64,000 nt of DNA from Trileptium ribeirensis (Eukaryota > Nematoda > Enoplea > Enoplida > Thoracostomopsidae), in assembly GCA_030248225.1 (NCBI GenBank), contig JASANE010005299.1, positions 1 to 64,000 on the forward strand, read 5' to 3'. The notes under the pieces are model-generated. The model did not search any database. It saw only the letters and a program-made list of their open reading frames with translations, and was not told the origin of the DNA. Of this stretch, positions 11,570 to 23,446 are shown piece by piece. The position numbers and the translations under genes are program-made. Within the stretch, counting starts at the first letter, position 1. Each line of letters opens with the position of its first letter.

Positions 11570-13040
11570 CCATACTAAGCTCAAAAGGGTCATTTCACGC
11601 TACGATGTCCTTTTGCCCCAGAAAAAATGACTAATGACTTTTTTGGCTCCGATTATCTTCATTTTTACACCCTATGACCAAAAAACGTCAAGGATCCGTA
11701 ATTTCAGGTCGTTATAGTAAATGTTTTAACCATTTTTATGCTATGGCTTCCCAAATACCACCCCCTGCTGCTCAGCAAGGTACCATAAAATGGCCTCTGG
11801 TATGCTCCAGGTTGCATCTAGCCTCGATTTTGTGATAGTATCTCGTGCAGCCCGTCAGCGCGGTCAAAATGACGTTATGCGGATCAAAAATTAAGCTTTT
11901 TATGCCTATTCTTGGGTCAAATTTAACACTTTTAAAACACGGGGGTTGCCGATTTATGCCGGTTATTAAATGGTAACGAAGTGGCCATACACGGTAGCTA
12001 TTTATATCGATAGTTTAGCCTGGGGGAAGTGTTACGCAAAAAATTCACAACATACCCTTTGCCAGATATGTTAGAATGCCGGAAGTAGCTGGTGGTCGGA
12101 GGTGGTAAAATTTGGCGGGGGGAGGTAAAAATGTGAAATGGCCAATTCGACCGTGTTTAACCAGCATAGTTAACTTGAAAACGGTATGTAAGATATTCTA
12201 TACCACAATTTCCACTATGAGGGGTACAAAATGGCAGCCCATATCAACTGCCAGTGTACATGCCTGAGACCATGGTCGGGGGGGTAAATTTAGAATTTTT
12301 TCATAAAATAATTTTGCGACATATGTCGTCCAAATGTATTGCCACAATGTATTATGAACCAAAAGCGTGAAATTTCCTCGAAATAACATCATATGTTCAA
12401 TTTTTCCACATTTTGGTGGTGGTCGGGGGTGGGTAACAGCCTGAGATCAACAGGTCGGGCGCGAGATAGAGCTCAAGTCGTTTCACCATTCGCTTCGTGA
12501 TTGGAAAGAACCATAACAGACAAATTAATTGACTTCTACTGACTCCACCATACCCCTAACTAGCAACGGTCGGGGGGGGGGTAATCAAATGTGCTAAAAT
12601 CGACCTTTTGACCCTAGCGCTGGGGTAACAGCAAGCACCTGCGTTAATATTTTTTTCAAAAGGCACCCAGGGGACAGGTATGATATATGAACAACGTTTA
12701 TGCACCATGCATAAGTAACGAGCAATGACCAAAAAAAGAATTTGGTCGGGGGGGGTAAAACTGGGGTTCATGCCATATCGACAGCTGTGACTCTCCATGA
12801 TTGGAGTAGATTTGAAAATCGTGCAATTAAAAATGTTGTGTAGACCTGACTAATCCTGCATAGAAAAGAATTTGGCCATAACTTCGAACACGGAGCCACG
12901 ACGCTACCCCAAAAAAAGAGGTCGTAAAATTAGCCATTACGATTTTTGTCAATTTGGGACTTATGTGGATGTCCAGTCTCTTACGGCGTGCGTGAAGCCG
13001 AAAAATTTTATTTGTTTGAACTAGCTAACTAATGACGCTT
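11570..13040. repeat. degenerate tandem array with G-runs
   Basis: The word GGTCGGGGGGGGTAAA and variants recur near 12112, 12273, 12421, 12569 and 12743, spaced about 150-175 bp. Words between them (ATGGCC..., CCATAAC, AACATAC) also recur loosely. This is an old tandem array whose most conserved part is a run of five to nine G. Short frames in it have no recognisable content. Confidence 0.65.
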
Positions 13041-13044
13041 CCTA

Positions 13045-13230
13045 GCGTAAATAACATGTGAAACTTATTGCCGGTGTTTGTTTTGCTCTTACTTGTGTGG
13101 TATTGTGTGATATCCACATAGCATATCGACTTATGCTATCGAGAGGTGATTGGTTGTGCACGCAAAACGCGTAGGTGCATCTATCCTTCACTACGTTTGC
13201 AATCTCGATAGAGTTACTAGTTACACGTGC
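13045..13230 (+). repeat. dispersed repeat, related to 45040-45192
   Basis: The segment with AAACTTATTGCCGGTGTTTG, TGTGTGATATCCACATAGCA, GTGCACGCAAAACGCGTAGG and ATAGAGTTACTAG matches 45040-45192 in order and spacing with many substitutions. It is a dispersed repeat of unknown type; no coding content recognised. Confidence 0.75.
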
Positions 13231-13843
13231 TTGAAAGGCAATTATCACATTAATGTATTTAAGGGCAGCACAGCCGTTGTTTTCAACACATTCGCTATCG
13301 TTTCTTTATTTAATGCTTGATTGATTTTCCCATATAGATTTATTAGACCAGGTTCTGTTTAGCTTAAAATTTACATTGCCGGTGCTGTCAAAGTTCTGTG
13401 CAGTTATTCCCTGATCTGTACAATATCATATGCCAGGGATTAACAAGAAATCTGAATTCCTAATTTTACCAGAACCTAAATTCGTGTTTCATATCTTTTT
13501 GATACTCTCTTGCATACATTTCGCAGTCGATCATTTCACATGAGTTAGTTTTTGCGTGTAGGCGACGTTTTATGGTCAATTGAATAAGAGGGCTTTCGTA
13601 AGACTGAAACCAAAGTAATTATATCCTATATATTTGTAAGCCATAATAAACTTATTTTCAATTATTAACTGCCATTTTAAATTACTAGAAGTGGAATGAT
13701 CAACATAAAAACATTTTCCAACAGAAGTTTACTGCTAAAGCTGTTTACTTCGTGTTCACGACGAAAAAGCAATGTGATCCGATTTTTGTATATAACTTGT
13801 TGCGTAACTAATTAAAAAACAATTTTACAAAAGTTGTTTTCAG
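13231..13843. other. intronic sequence, no gene seen
   Basis: AT-rich sequence ending in the acceptor of the 13844 exon. Around 13400-13500 two words resembling hAT termini (TTATTCCCTG and CAGGGATTAAC) occur back to back, possibly two eroded ends, but no element can be traced. Confidence 0.35.
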
Positions 13844-13907
13844 GAAATGGAAACCTCAGCAGCAGTATCGACCGCAATTTTTACCAATCCGCCATCTTAT
13901 GCAGCCA
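13844..13907 (+). CDS. candidate host-gene exon
   Basis: A 64-bp exon with a clear acceptor (AAGTTGTTTTCAG) and a fair donor (CAGCCA|GTAGGT). Entering with the one base left by exon 10903-11032 gives an open frame reading NGNLSSSIDRNFYQSAILCS and leaving two bases, which exon 29926 completes with one base. So the phases run 1 then 2 without adjustment. All three frames of this short exon happen to be open, so the frame rests on the neighbours. Function unknown; Ser-rich. Confidence 0.45.
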
Positions 13908-15089
13908 GTAGGTTATCCGAAAATGAAAACAATTATAATACTACATGTTTTTCGCAGTGAGTTATGTGCTTTATTTCCACCTTGTCTGTCCTATAGTAAT
14001 GGACAAAAGCAACCTTCGGTACTTGCCAGAAATGAGTGCTATTGGCTAATACTGCTATCGACGCTTATTCGACGTTCGTTTGAAAAATTTCAAGCTCGAA
14101 TTTTGTTCGAAATTTTAGCGCAAGCTTTTACAGTTTGTTGAGAGCTGTTTGAAATTTGTTCGAGACATGTTCGCGGATAGGTAAATATTTTTCTAAAAGT
14201 GTTTGATTTTTCCAAACACGACTGTGATAGCTGGCAAGTACTGTGTTCGCGTTTATTTAAATTAGTCTTAAAAGCGTGTTTGTGTTAAAAACTTAAAATC
14301 TACGCCTAGAAAATTTTGCGTAAAACCTGGGTATGTACTACTTTCATAAATACATAGAAATGTTCGCCGGAGTTAACTTCGCAGGCGTTAAATCTATTAC
14401 GCATACGATGTCACCTGGTGGTCTTATATAGTTGCTATTTGCTGCCAAATGAAAAAGCTGATCCACCGTTTACTTTACTGAAAGGTTCTGGCCTTGGCTT
14501 GATCTTTGCTTATAATATCCAAAATATTTATTTCTTATAGCGCGTATCTTCGAAGCTTTAATTAATGCGCAATATTTTAGTTAAACTACTAACCAACACT
14601 TTTGTTCAACCAAATGAAAATCTCCCAGCCTTCTGGTCTGATTTATGTACTTTTGAATGCTACGAAATATATGCTTTGAAAACAACGCATAGAATTCGTG
14701 CGGTTTTGTAGGACAGTTAAATGGCAGTGTGTCTTAATACTATCTGCACTCCAGAATGTTTAATTTAGAGCTGGCCGAGTTGAGCATATATCTCGGCTCT
14801 ATGCCGCCGTACTCAGTCCTACTCATTCTAATAATACTGTTGCAGCATATTCGGTAAATCGAAATCATTTTATTGAAATACTCCCGTGGACATTATGTGG
14901 AAGGCTGTTGGTGATTTGGCAGATATAAAAATGTTTTTGTAACTTTAATTCAAATTTATATTAGTCAAATTGAAATAAATCAATTTTTTCATGCCTGGAA
15001 AGAGCAAAACCAACCTGTAACTCATAATACGAGTTGGGCAGTACCTTAAGCTTCTGTTAAATTTTTGTTTGAATATCCGCATGAAATTT
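13908..15089. other. intronic sequence, no gene seen
   Basis: An open frame runs on to 14141 past the splice donor but has no recognisable domain. From 14150 to 15090 I see only AT-rich sequence without repeats I can pair. Confidence 0.4.
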
Positions 15090-15400
15090 TAGTGGATTGG
15101 AACAAAACGTCACAGCCACGAACATTTGTTTCGCCGCGCTTCCCGAGGAGACACTATAAATATACAGTTATATAGCTCTAATGAAGCAGAAATAGTTATT
15201 TGGCTTAGCGAGTAAGTACCTTTACACGTATGGTTTACGTATCTGCAGATAGGTCTTGCGCAAAGGAGTTGATTCCAGTCACTAGCTCCTGAGATATCGA
15301 AACGCGGGCGATTTCAGAATTTTGTCATTAGTTTTCACTATTGTCTGATGTTAAAATTGGTACAAGTTGACTTGTCCTGAGCCAATGTTGTTGAGGAATT
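15090..15400 (+). repeat. dispersed repeat, copy 1 (pair of 31946-32310)
   Basis: Matches 31946-32310 in the same orientation: GTCAC...CGAAC, GAGACACTAT, CTAATGAAGC/CTAATCAAGC, AGTAAGTACCTTTACACG, GATAGGTCTTGC, CTCCTGAGATATCG, GGCGATTTCAGAA and GTTAAAATTGGTACAAG appear in order in both. Substitutions and indels are common. It is a non-coding repeat of unknown class. Confidence 0.8.
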
Positions 15401-15799
15401 TTGTTGTTTTCCGATATTCGAAGACAGTCGATCTGTACAGACACCGGTCTAATTTGGCTCATTGTTTTGCAAGAAGTCTGTCAAACCAATCAAATGGAGA
15501 AACAAGAAATCGGTTATCAAAATCGAGCGTAATAAAACGAGTAAATGCCCTCAAAATGATTTTTATGATTTACGTTCGAGGAAATATTAACAAGACTTAA
15601 CTACATATATTTTCTATAAAACAATTTATGACGCTTGAAGTTTATATTTATATCTCCTATATATCCGTATGTATTTATATATTTCAGCTATATAGCAACC
15701 GTGTGTTAATTATACTATTGGTTACTAACGTAAATAGCTATAATATTGGCATACAATTTTGATTCATAAAATTCTAACTGTAACAATCGCTACACTATT

Positions 15800-16402
15800 A
15801 TGTACAGTGAAAGTGAACAGGATGAAATTATTGATTTGTTGGAGCCAGACGAAGAACGCCAGTTCTGTGCCGGTGTGCGTCTGCCTGCCATCTACAATAT
15901 CATTAAATCGGTCTTTGGAACATCGTTTGGTATAGAAAAGTGCCACAGAAACAGAAATATTTACCAACAGTCTATCCAGATCCGAGGTCACAGAATAACC
16001 ATAAACCGAGGGCGCGTCCAATCTCGCCAACTGACGTCGATCTCCGCCCTCCACTACGGCCGTCTTGCCATGAATCCTTGTGGTCACAGCGTTATCTCAA
16101 CAATTTTGGTGGCACCAGTGCGTTATCTTACCCATGGAAATAATACATTTAATCCTTATGACACAATCTTCTACTGGAAAACTATACCGCATATAGCAGC
16201 AGCGAAACTCACTTATCCGTGCGATCGTTACAAAAGGCCGATTCAGCCACAAACTTTCAAGTTACAACGTTTTGCAAAGTGTTTGGTATTCTTTCGGCCA
16301 ATCACATTCTCAATACAGCAGGAAGCGACAGCAATTCAACGTGATTTACGACTAAACGCGTTTAAACCTGAACTTGATTTGCCACCGTGGGCGGAAAATT
16401 GA
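15800..16402 (+). CDS. unassigned 200-codon open frame
   Basis: The longest uninterrupted frame that is neither a recognised transposase nor a LINE: 200 codons from ATG at 15800 to TGA at 16400. The product starts acidic (SESEQDEIIDLLEPDEE), then becomes basic and aromatic and ends LPPWAEN. I recognise no domain, signal peptide or membrane segment. A frame this long is unusual by chance in AT-rich DNA. Another frame in the same stretch (15940-16143, rich in Pro and Arg) also looks protein-like and continues beyond with stops, so this could be a decayed coding region in which the true frame is uncertain. It lies in the intron after 13907. Confidence 0.35.
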   Translation: MYSESEQDEIIDLLEPDEERQFCAGVRLPAIYNIIKSVFGTSFGIEKCHRNRNIYQQSIQIRGHRITINRGRVQSRQLTSISALHYGRLAMNPCGHSVISTILVAPVRYLTHGNNTFNPYDTIFYWKTIPHIAAAKLTYPCDRYKRPIQPQTFKLQRFAKCLVFFRPITFSIQQEATAIQRDLRLNAFKPELDLPPWAEN

Positions 16403-17981
16403 AAACGTTCTTTTTTGATTCCAGCATATAAATTGCAATTTTTGTCAGATCGGTACAACCGTATTCTTCCAATATTAGTCGTATATACGAACAACCTAAT
16501 GCCGAATTTAATTAATCGCTGGAGTCAGACATTAGTGCAGTCCAAGCTCAAGTATCACAAGGTATAGCGCAGGGTTCGGATTTCATAGTCGATCCTTCAT
16601 ACATCGCATCATAGATGAATCAACGTAGCACAAGCTCCGAGCTACCAAGTTCACAGCGACATGGTGGAACGAAGAAGCGGCGAAAACAAATATGAGCAGG
16701 CGCTCGTCAACGTCAAACGCAAAAATGGCTAGAAAAAATACGAAAACGGGTAGAGTAACATTTGCCATTTGGTAATATTTATTTCTTGGGACCGAGGACG
16801 GCCTCTGCGATAGGGAGGAGGTTCATGTAGTGTATCACGTTACGACTCTATTATGATTGTTGCTATTATTATAGTTCGGGTTCCGGTTAATTTTTGCTAG
16901 AATGGAAGTCCCGTTTTAGAGACATTTTGATATGTGCATGGTGCATATATATTGCACTAAAAGCTTTACATATCTAGTCAAAATTAGCTAACAAACATAA
17001 CTGAAACACTTTGCACAAAACGAAATATATTCTGTGTTTTTGATCGCTCAGGTAACTTTGCGTAGATCTTTGTATTTTCCCACCATATATTTTTCGCCCT
17101 CTGCTAAATTGTTTTTATATGATACGAAGAAATAACGGTAAATAAGCAAACATTAGCATATTAATAATTTTTGAAGCATTACGTAGTCCAGGATTTGTTA
17201 GCTATGGCGTTATTTAAGGTACAATCCAACGAGTCCTGGTTTGCAACTTGCGAGAAACTATACTGCCATGTGTGTCTTTATCAGTTAATCGTCACATACC
17301 TGTGAGAACTCAACATAAAGCAGCTTTGAGTATTAAACGCTACTGAGTACTGCCTAACAGCATTAATTCACTTGTTGATTCGCAGTCTGTGTTCATTGCC
17401 TGTTTTGAGATTCGAAGTTTAGCTCACTAAGCCCTTTTTAAAGCCACGGTAAACAATAAATCGCCCGCACTACGCTAAGGAGAAACTTTGTAATTTTCAG
17501 CACATATTGATGACTTCTTACAAATGTTGAAAATGTGGAGGGGAAGCACAGGGATAAGTGGAAAAGGTGAGGCCTACTTACTTAGAATCCATTAGGGTGT
17601 TGACAACAGGTAAATTTTGTGACACCTGTATTTTTTCGTTAATTCCACGATACACGCGACAGTGTTATACGGGTTTTGATAGAATATTTTACACCAACCG
17701 CGTGAGCTGAGATTTTTTGGAAACAGCTCGCTTTTTTATTTCTTGGTACAAGTTTTCTGCTTCACGGTTACTTCGAGTAGAATTTTTCCTCAAATAATAC
17801 AGGACTTCTTATTGATAACCAAATCACACAACAACGTAGAAAGTAGCATTTAAAATTTATAAAATCACAAGGAAATCTTCATGGAAATAATAACTTTAAG
17901 AAAACAGTTATTACGTTGTAGGGCCACAGAACTTGTTGTATATTTTTTCAACGTAAGCACAATTGCATTAATCGTATCCAG
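16403..17981. other. no intact gene; possible decayed coding tail to 16768
   Basis: From 16430 to 16768 one frame contains protein-like stretches separated by stops (for example SLESDISAVQAQVSQGIAQG and RQRQTQKWLEKIRKRVE), perhaps the tail of the decayed region starting at 15800. The stop frequency over the whole region is close to random, so this is weak. From 16770 to 17981 nothing is recognised. Confidence 0.3.
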
Positions 17982-18461
17982 CTACCCAACGTGTATGAAA
18001 AAATCTATAGCCCCATGGGCATCAAGCCATAATCGTGCAACTAGTTGAAAAATGCCAAACATCCACAATTTAGCATTTATAGCACCAGCTGACGCCTCAC
18101 TGATATAGCGATACACCCAGCTTACTTTTAAAACAATGAAGCCAACATTTTTAACTTCTAAAATACGTAATGGAAGTAGTGTAGCGTTGTATGCCATCTT
18201 CGTGTCTATCAATATATTGTTTACTGCCCAGAGAGTATAGAATTCTGCATCACCCAATCTACGGCGTAGTTGAACATAATGGGAGACATAATTGAGCCCG
18301 CACGCCTGTTTACTCTTCAAATGACTCTGACGTTCGATGGTGAACACGGACAGTACAGAAGGACTGATCGAACATGCATCTGAGCAGTGAAATGATTGTA
18401 GTAGAGAGTCCGTCAGCTTCCACGATTCGAACTTCCATATATACATATATATAGCTTTCAT
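17982..18461 (-). CDS. unassigned 159-codon open frame
   Basis: A 159-codon frame reading leftwards from 18461 to a stop at 17982. The product has hydrophobic stretches in its second half and Trp-rich segments near both ends, but no clear membrane topology or known motif. The region is bordered by TATATA-rich sequence. It has no partner exons that I can find. It may be an intact small gene, a piece of an element, or chance. Confidence 0.25.
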   Translation of the reverse strand: MKAIYMYIWKFESWKLTDSLLQSFHCSDACSISPSVLSVFTIERQSHLKSKQACGLNYVSHYVQLRRRLGDAEFYTLWAVNNILIDTKMAYNATLLPLRILEVKNVGFIVLKVSWVYRYISEASAGAINAKLWMFGIFQLVARLWLDAHGAIDFFIHVG

Positions 18462-18988
18462 GATCTATATGTGTATATATGTTTACATATATTATATGTA
18501 TAATTCTATTCAAGAGTATATAGCGTAACTTAGATTACTTTTATTAAAATGAATGAAGCATTTATTGTAATGTTCTTGTTTCAGTAAGAGCAATAATGAG
18601 TTAAGCAATAGCTACTACGTAGCGGCACTAATCTGGGGCTTGGGCGAGTCCCTAGTTCACGGTACAACCAATAAATTCTCTGAGTCCGATTAATTGTTGC
18701 CAATTGAGTGGCTATACGTTATCATTGTACAAATTTCATGCCGACTTCAGGGCATGCGGCAAGGGTTAAAATTGCATTCAGATACCTACAAATTTGTCTG
18801 AAGCTAGAAGTATAAGTGGTGATGCCTTGTAGGTCATCAGCACTATAGGCTGCTAGAACCTAGGCTAATTTAACTTGGAAACGGCTCTCGAAAAGTGCTC
18901 TACTTGGTACAAAGATTTAATTAGTGTATTAGGACCGGTTCAATGGTGCTCACAAAAATTGGTACGTCGGGTCGAGATCCAATAGACT
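18462..18988. other. no gene seen; AT microsatellite
   Basis: 18435-18500 is a degenerate TATATG/ACATAT stretch. The remainder shows nothing recognisable. Confidence 0.4.
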
Positions 18989-19119
18989 CGATATCGCGTT
19001 TAGCGATATCGTCAAATTTTGTACACAAAAACGTTGCCATTTGCAACATAAATATCAAGTCTGGTAAAGTTGATATTGCTTTTGAGACAGTAGCATATCG
19101 GAGTTTCGCGACTCCGATA
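18989..19119. repeat. two perfect short hairpins
   Basis: CGATATCGC at 18989-18997 pairs with GCGATATCG at 19003-19011 across the loop GTTTA. TATCGGAGT at 19096-19104 pairs with ACTCCGATA at 19111-19119 across the loop TTCGCG. Both stems are nine perfect pairs. Their role is unknown. Confidence 0.7.
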
Positions 19120-19309
19120 GCATTTGTGCTGCATTGATGTGAATATACAGAGGAGAGAAGCTCAGAAATATGACAGAAATATATGGTGAAGCCAAACCAA
19201 AACATACTATGAAACTACATCCATATGTGAAGGAATCTATGAAATCTGTATAGGCCCTGAGCGGCTTTTGCGCTGCTCGGGTCCATATTTTACGCAATTT
19301 TCGAACGGG

Positions 19310-19690
19310 CCATGGCTTTGCCGGGCTCGATAGCTCAAATGGAAGACCTAACGGGCCTCTATTTGTTTGATAAAAATCATCAAACTTCCTGGAGGGAATT
19401 TTGAGTTATTAACATTTGAAGTTTTAGGTAGGGGCTGACCCCTGTCGGGTCGTCGGGTTTGTGATTCCGACTCAGTTTAACCAGATGTTAGATTCGCATT
19501 CTGTAGCTGACATATCTACGAAGAAACGGCGAAAGTTTCAGCAAATTCCTGGAGGGAATCTTAAAATATTTCCAGATATATGTTTTCGGTGGGGGCGAGC
19601 CCCTTCAGGGTCGTCGGGTTTGTGATTCCAATAAGATATTTGAGGGTTCTACACGGTGAATTCATAGCTGGGATCATAAATAGCCTAGAT
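19310..19690 (+). repeat. tandem repeat, period about 158 bp
   Basis: CTTCCTGGAGGGAATTTTGA (about 19385) returns as ATTCCTGGAGGGAATCTTAA (about 19543), and TCGGGTCGTCGGGTTTGTGA returns as CAGGGTCGTCGGGTTTGTGA at the same spacing. Two clear units and a partial third. No coding content. Confidence 0.75.
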
Positions 19691-20824
19691 TCGGGCAAAA
19701 TTGTAGCCAGATTGCCGAAGTGATTCATAAGAAATACCAAATTTTCACTCCAAGTGAGCTGTCTTGCTCACAGGGCGTTGGGTCGGTGCGCCCAGTTGCG
19801 GGTAGGCGAAAATTCTCGACTCAATTTAAACATTTTGAGCATTTGATTCCTCGACAAAGTTCCCGAGGTAATTTGATCCAACCAAGAATAATTGTCCTGG
19901 GTTTCCAATAATCAAAATACCAAAGTATGCCGACGGATGCATGTTTCACAAATCGCATCATCAACAAAAGTAAAATCGTTTATGAGCGCTTAACGCGAGT
20001 GACATGGCCAAGGACAATAAAGAGTCCAACGGCTAATAATCAATCAAAAATTTATTTATTTAACCTCGGTCGGATCAGGAATGATATCCTAGTTCCTAAC
20101 TCGACTCAAGAAATCATGTAAAACGAGTCTATACGCGAGTGTCGCGTTTATTTATGCCTTAACTCATCGGCCGAGGGAGGTTCAGCATGACGTCGGCTTT
20201 CCAACTACATCGTATGAGTGGCTATCTATAGATGAGGGTCCGCGGGACAAGCTAGAACGGGCAGAGCTAACGTATAAAGCAAAAGTATGGACAGGGGAGA
20301 CGAAACGCTATACGTTAGTAATCCTAAATCAATATTATTCAACCCTACAGGCTAACTGCTAAGCTTCATGTCTCTTTAATCTATCATCTAGAATACAATA
20401 CTACCCTATTCGGCCTCCCTGTCCACACTTATGGTCATGAGTCCAGTCGGTCGACGTCCATCGCTCGTCCGTCCAATCGCAAGAGCACCATCGGTAAAGC
20501 CAAAAGAAGTAAGCCAGCAAGAACCAATAAATTAATAAACTGCATCGCAAGTAAAATCGAAAAACTGCAGAGCCAGTCTACAAAACGACGGTACTCTGCG
20601 CTGCCGAAGTCAGACTGAACGCTGCAGAGCTCGTGCAGCTCTGCTTAAATACTGTCGTTTTCAAAAATTTGAATATGATTTATGGACGAACCAAAAGTGC
20701 TTGGTCAGCACTTTTGGGATGATTTGACCCCAAATTCTGATCCTAAAAGCAAACCTTCTTATCAGTCCGATTTTCAGTAAATTTCGGACCATTTTTATGG
20801 GCAATTTATATGATTTATTGCCAT
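19691..20824. other. no gene seen
   Basis: Moderately GC-rich sequence with several short frames but no domain. Around 20560-20645 CTGCAGAGC, TACTCTGCGCTG and GCTGCAGAGCTCGTGCAGCT form loose palindromes. This could be the edge of an unrecognised retrotransposon, but I found no paired ends. Confidence 0.35.
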
Positions 20825-21420
20825 CTTAATATAATAAAATTTATATAAAAGATTTATACTTCAAACTAAACTTTTCAAACTTCCAGTAACTTAATATGAA
20901 ACCAGTATTTACATAAGTGCGAGTAAGCTCTTAATATGGATGTAATTTCAGTTTAATGTAACTTGATACGGCAATAATATTTACTCAAAGATGTGAATGC
21001 TCCGACCGTCCAAACAAATTTAATATAAACTTCATATTATCAATGTTACTGATAAGAAGTTTCTCGAAACTTCTAATACAAAACTCCAAAACTTTATACA
21101 GATTTAATATAGCGTTTATACTTAACGTACCGAAATTAGAGATCCAGCTTGTTTACTTAACTGCTCAGTAACCACCAACTTAATAGGAAGTTCCAGCTAA
21201 CAGACATTAATTTAATATCAATTTCTACTGATAAGCGCTCTCAGTTAATATTAAAGTTTCGACTCTATGCAAAGTTAATATGAAAAGGCAGCTTAAGGTG
21301 CCTGTTTGCTCTACAGATGCAGCTTAAACCAACTCGTTATTGATAGTAAACAAACGCAAACCGCTGGACATCAAAGTCCAACTAACAAGTTTTATATAAT
21401 ACTTGGATAAATTTAATATC
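20825..21420. repeat. cluster of TTAATAT words
   Basis: TTAATAT occurs about ten times in 600 bp, in the same orientation (near 20826, 20893, 20932, 21021, 21106, 21212, 21247, 21272 and 21415), often after an A- or C-rich lead such as AACTTAATATGA. The spacing varies, so it is not a simple tandem repeat. Confidence 0.5.
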
Positions 21421-22138
21421 GATCTTAACGTATATATTCCTATGCACTTAGATGTGGGCTTCAAGAAGAGACACGGCATATGTAAACATACGAAGGCGGC
21501 GGGTACGAAAAGATCGTTCCATTCCCTCGATGATGGCCAGACTACCAAATGGGTCTCGGATTTGGACTCAGCGTGTCCATCCGAGTACTTCGATGTCTAA
21601 CAGGTCCATTTTTGGACAACAAAACGGAAAGGAGGGCTCTTGGGCGAGCCCATCACAAGTTTTGTAAAGAGTTAGAGTGTTTTAAACGGCTCCTGCGGGT
21701 TCGGGTTTCCGTTGTATGGGGTGGGAGTCACATATTTGTGCTGGGTTTATTCAGAGGAATCTAATGACGGGTCACACGCCCCTCGGGGAATAAGTTCTGC
21801 GATTTTGACGGGGTGGGGTACCCAAAAGCGGGCAAAGCGAGTCCATTTCGAGCTCAAATAACAACGCCAATCCCAAGTAATACAAAGATTTCCTGTAAGC
21901 ATATTTGTGTCGAATATTAGTTGCGTTATTTAATTAAATATGATTTATCTGCTATACATATCTGGTTATCTGTTAATAAGTGGGTGCATCCTGGTCGGAT
22001 ATCCACGAGACCAGTCTCATGAGAAAGATCGTAAAAATTTCTACCAAAAATGTTAAGTACTTAAATTCCGAATTCTCAACGGTTCCGGGGTTATGGGCCG
22101 GAGCCGCTATTTTTTACTGTAAATTTTCTTTTTCTTTC
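21421..22138. other. no gene seen
   Basis: Overlapping short frames at 21403-21764 show no domain. GC-rich repeat-like words (GGGCTCTTGGGCGAGCCC, GACGGGGTGGGGTACCC) resemble the 19310-19690 array. Nothing further is supported. Confidence 0.35.
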
Positions 22139-22194
22139 AATTTTATCAGCTAACTTAGCCAGCGAAAATGAACGCTGGTAGCTGATAAAATTTT
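22139..22194. repeat. interrupted hairpin
   Basis: AATTTTATCAGCT at 22139-22151 pairs with AGCTGATAAAATT, and inside it CCAGCG pairs with CGCTGG, with a seven-base bulge on one side and the loop AAAATGAA. It could be the remnant of a small fold-back element. Confidence 0.7.
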
Positions 22195-22639
22195 AGTTAC
22201 CGCAGTTTACCAGTGTACTTTCTAATATTGAACATTGTTAAAGTGTTATTTCACTTTTCTTACTAATATTTTCAGGAAATTTTGGTCGTTTTCTGTTCGC
22301 TATTGGGCGAACAGCCATACTTTTTGTGGTCCTCCTGATGAGGACGGTCGTGACGACTATCCGTCACGGCCATTTTTTTCTTTGAAAGTTCGCGTTGAGT
22401 TCCTCAGTCCTACCGTGCGGGGTAGAGCTATTCATATATATAAATACCTCGGGGCAGGCGGGGATTCGTACTGTTGTAATCATTCGCGGGTCGGGCACAG
22501 CAAGGGCTCGTCATACTCGCCTTTTCTACTATTAAAGAACTGGTTTACGTGCCTGAAATTACCGATTTTTCTCTGCGAATCGGCCTAAACAAATCGAGTT
22601 ACTCACGACGAGTCGTACCTCCAAACTTGTAAATCATAA

Positions 22640-23416
22640 GGGTACAACAAAATGTAACCATGATCCAAAACGTCAATGAAATATACAGTAAAATGACATC
22701 CATATATGAGCCTTTATGGCCATAAACAACGAAAGAACGGTATAGATATGGTACAACGATAATACATAAACGGTTATGTAGGGACAAGTACAATTCAAAC
22801 ATACGACGGAAATCAGGCTGCCAAATCGTATACGCCCACCTAAAAACACATATAAGCACAAATAACGATTCCAATCAGATATACAGTGATCATGGTTATA
22901 CAGATCAAATACATAATAAGCTCCTTTATGGCAAACAGCACGATATGATACAACAAAACCATGGTAATATATGATACGATAAAAGTACGCGAGTAGGTGC
23001 CTTTATGGCCAATCAATAATATGATTATAGCAATGATATTCCAATCAAATATATATACCTATATATATCAATCAGTGCCTTTATGGCGATACCAATAGTA
23101 AATGGTACGACAAGTATTCATAGTGATAATACAACAATGATCCATTCCAGCAAACGTCGTCCAATGGTCGTGAAACGTCGGCGGCGCAAACTGAAATACT
23201 AAGAATACGTATAGTGACATACCGAGACTCTTTAACCTAATTACCCTTGATTTATTCCGCTTACATATACCTACATAGTGATTTCGAATTTGTTTTAATT
23301 ACTTACATATATATGGCTATCTCTGATTGGTTTCAATTGCCTACATATATATAACAGTTTCTGCTTTGTTTCAATAACGGGCGTATATACGGCGATTCCT
23401 GATTTGTTCCGGTTGA
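22640..23416. repeat. two adjoining minisatellites
   Basis: At 22640-23150, units carry GCCTTTATGGCCATA or GTGCCTTTATGGC words (about 22709, 22920, 23000, 23077) alternating with GGTACAACGATAATAC words. At 23250-23416, units of about 40-60 bp repeat a pattern like GATTTGTTTCAATTACCTACATATATATGGC. The second array ends where the left end of the transposon at 23421 begins. Confidence 0.6.
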
Positions 23417-23420
23417 TGCT

Positions 23421-23446
23421 GCCGTGCTCTGCCAAAAGGGCGAATA
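23421..23446 (+). repeat. left terminal inverted repeat
   Basis: Exact inverse of 26848-26873. The inner part, from CTGCCAAAAGGGCGAATA, is also the unit of the subterminal repeats. Confidence 0.92.
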
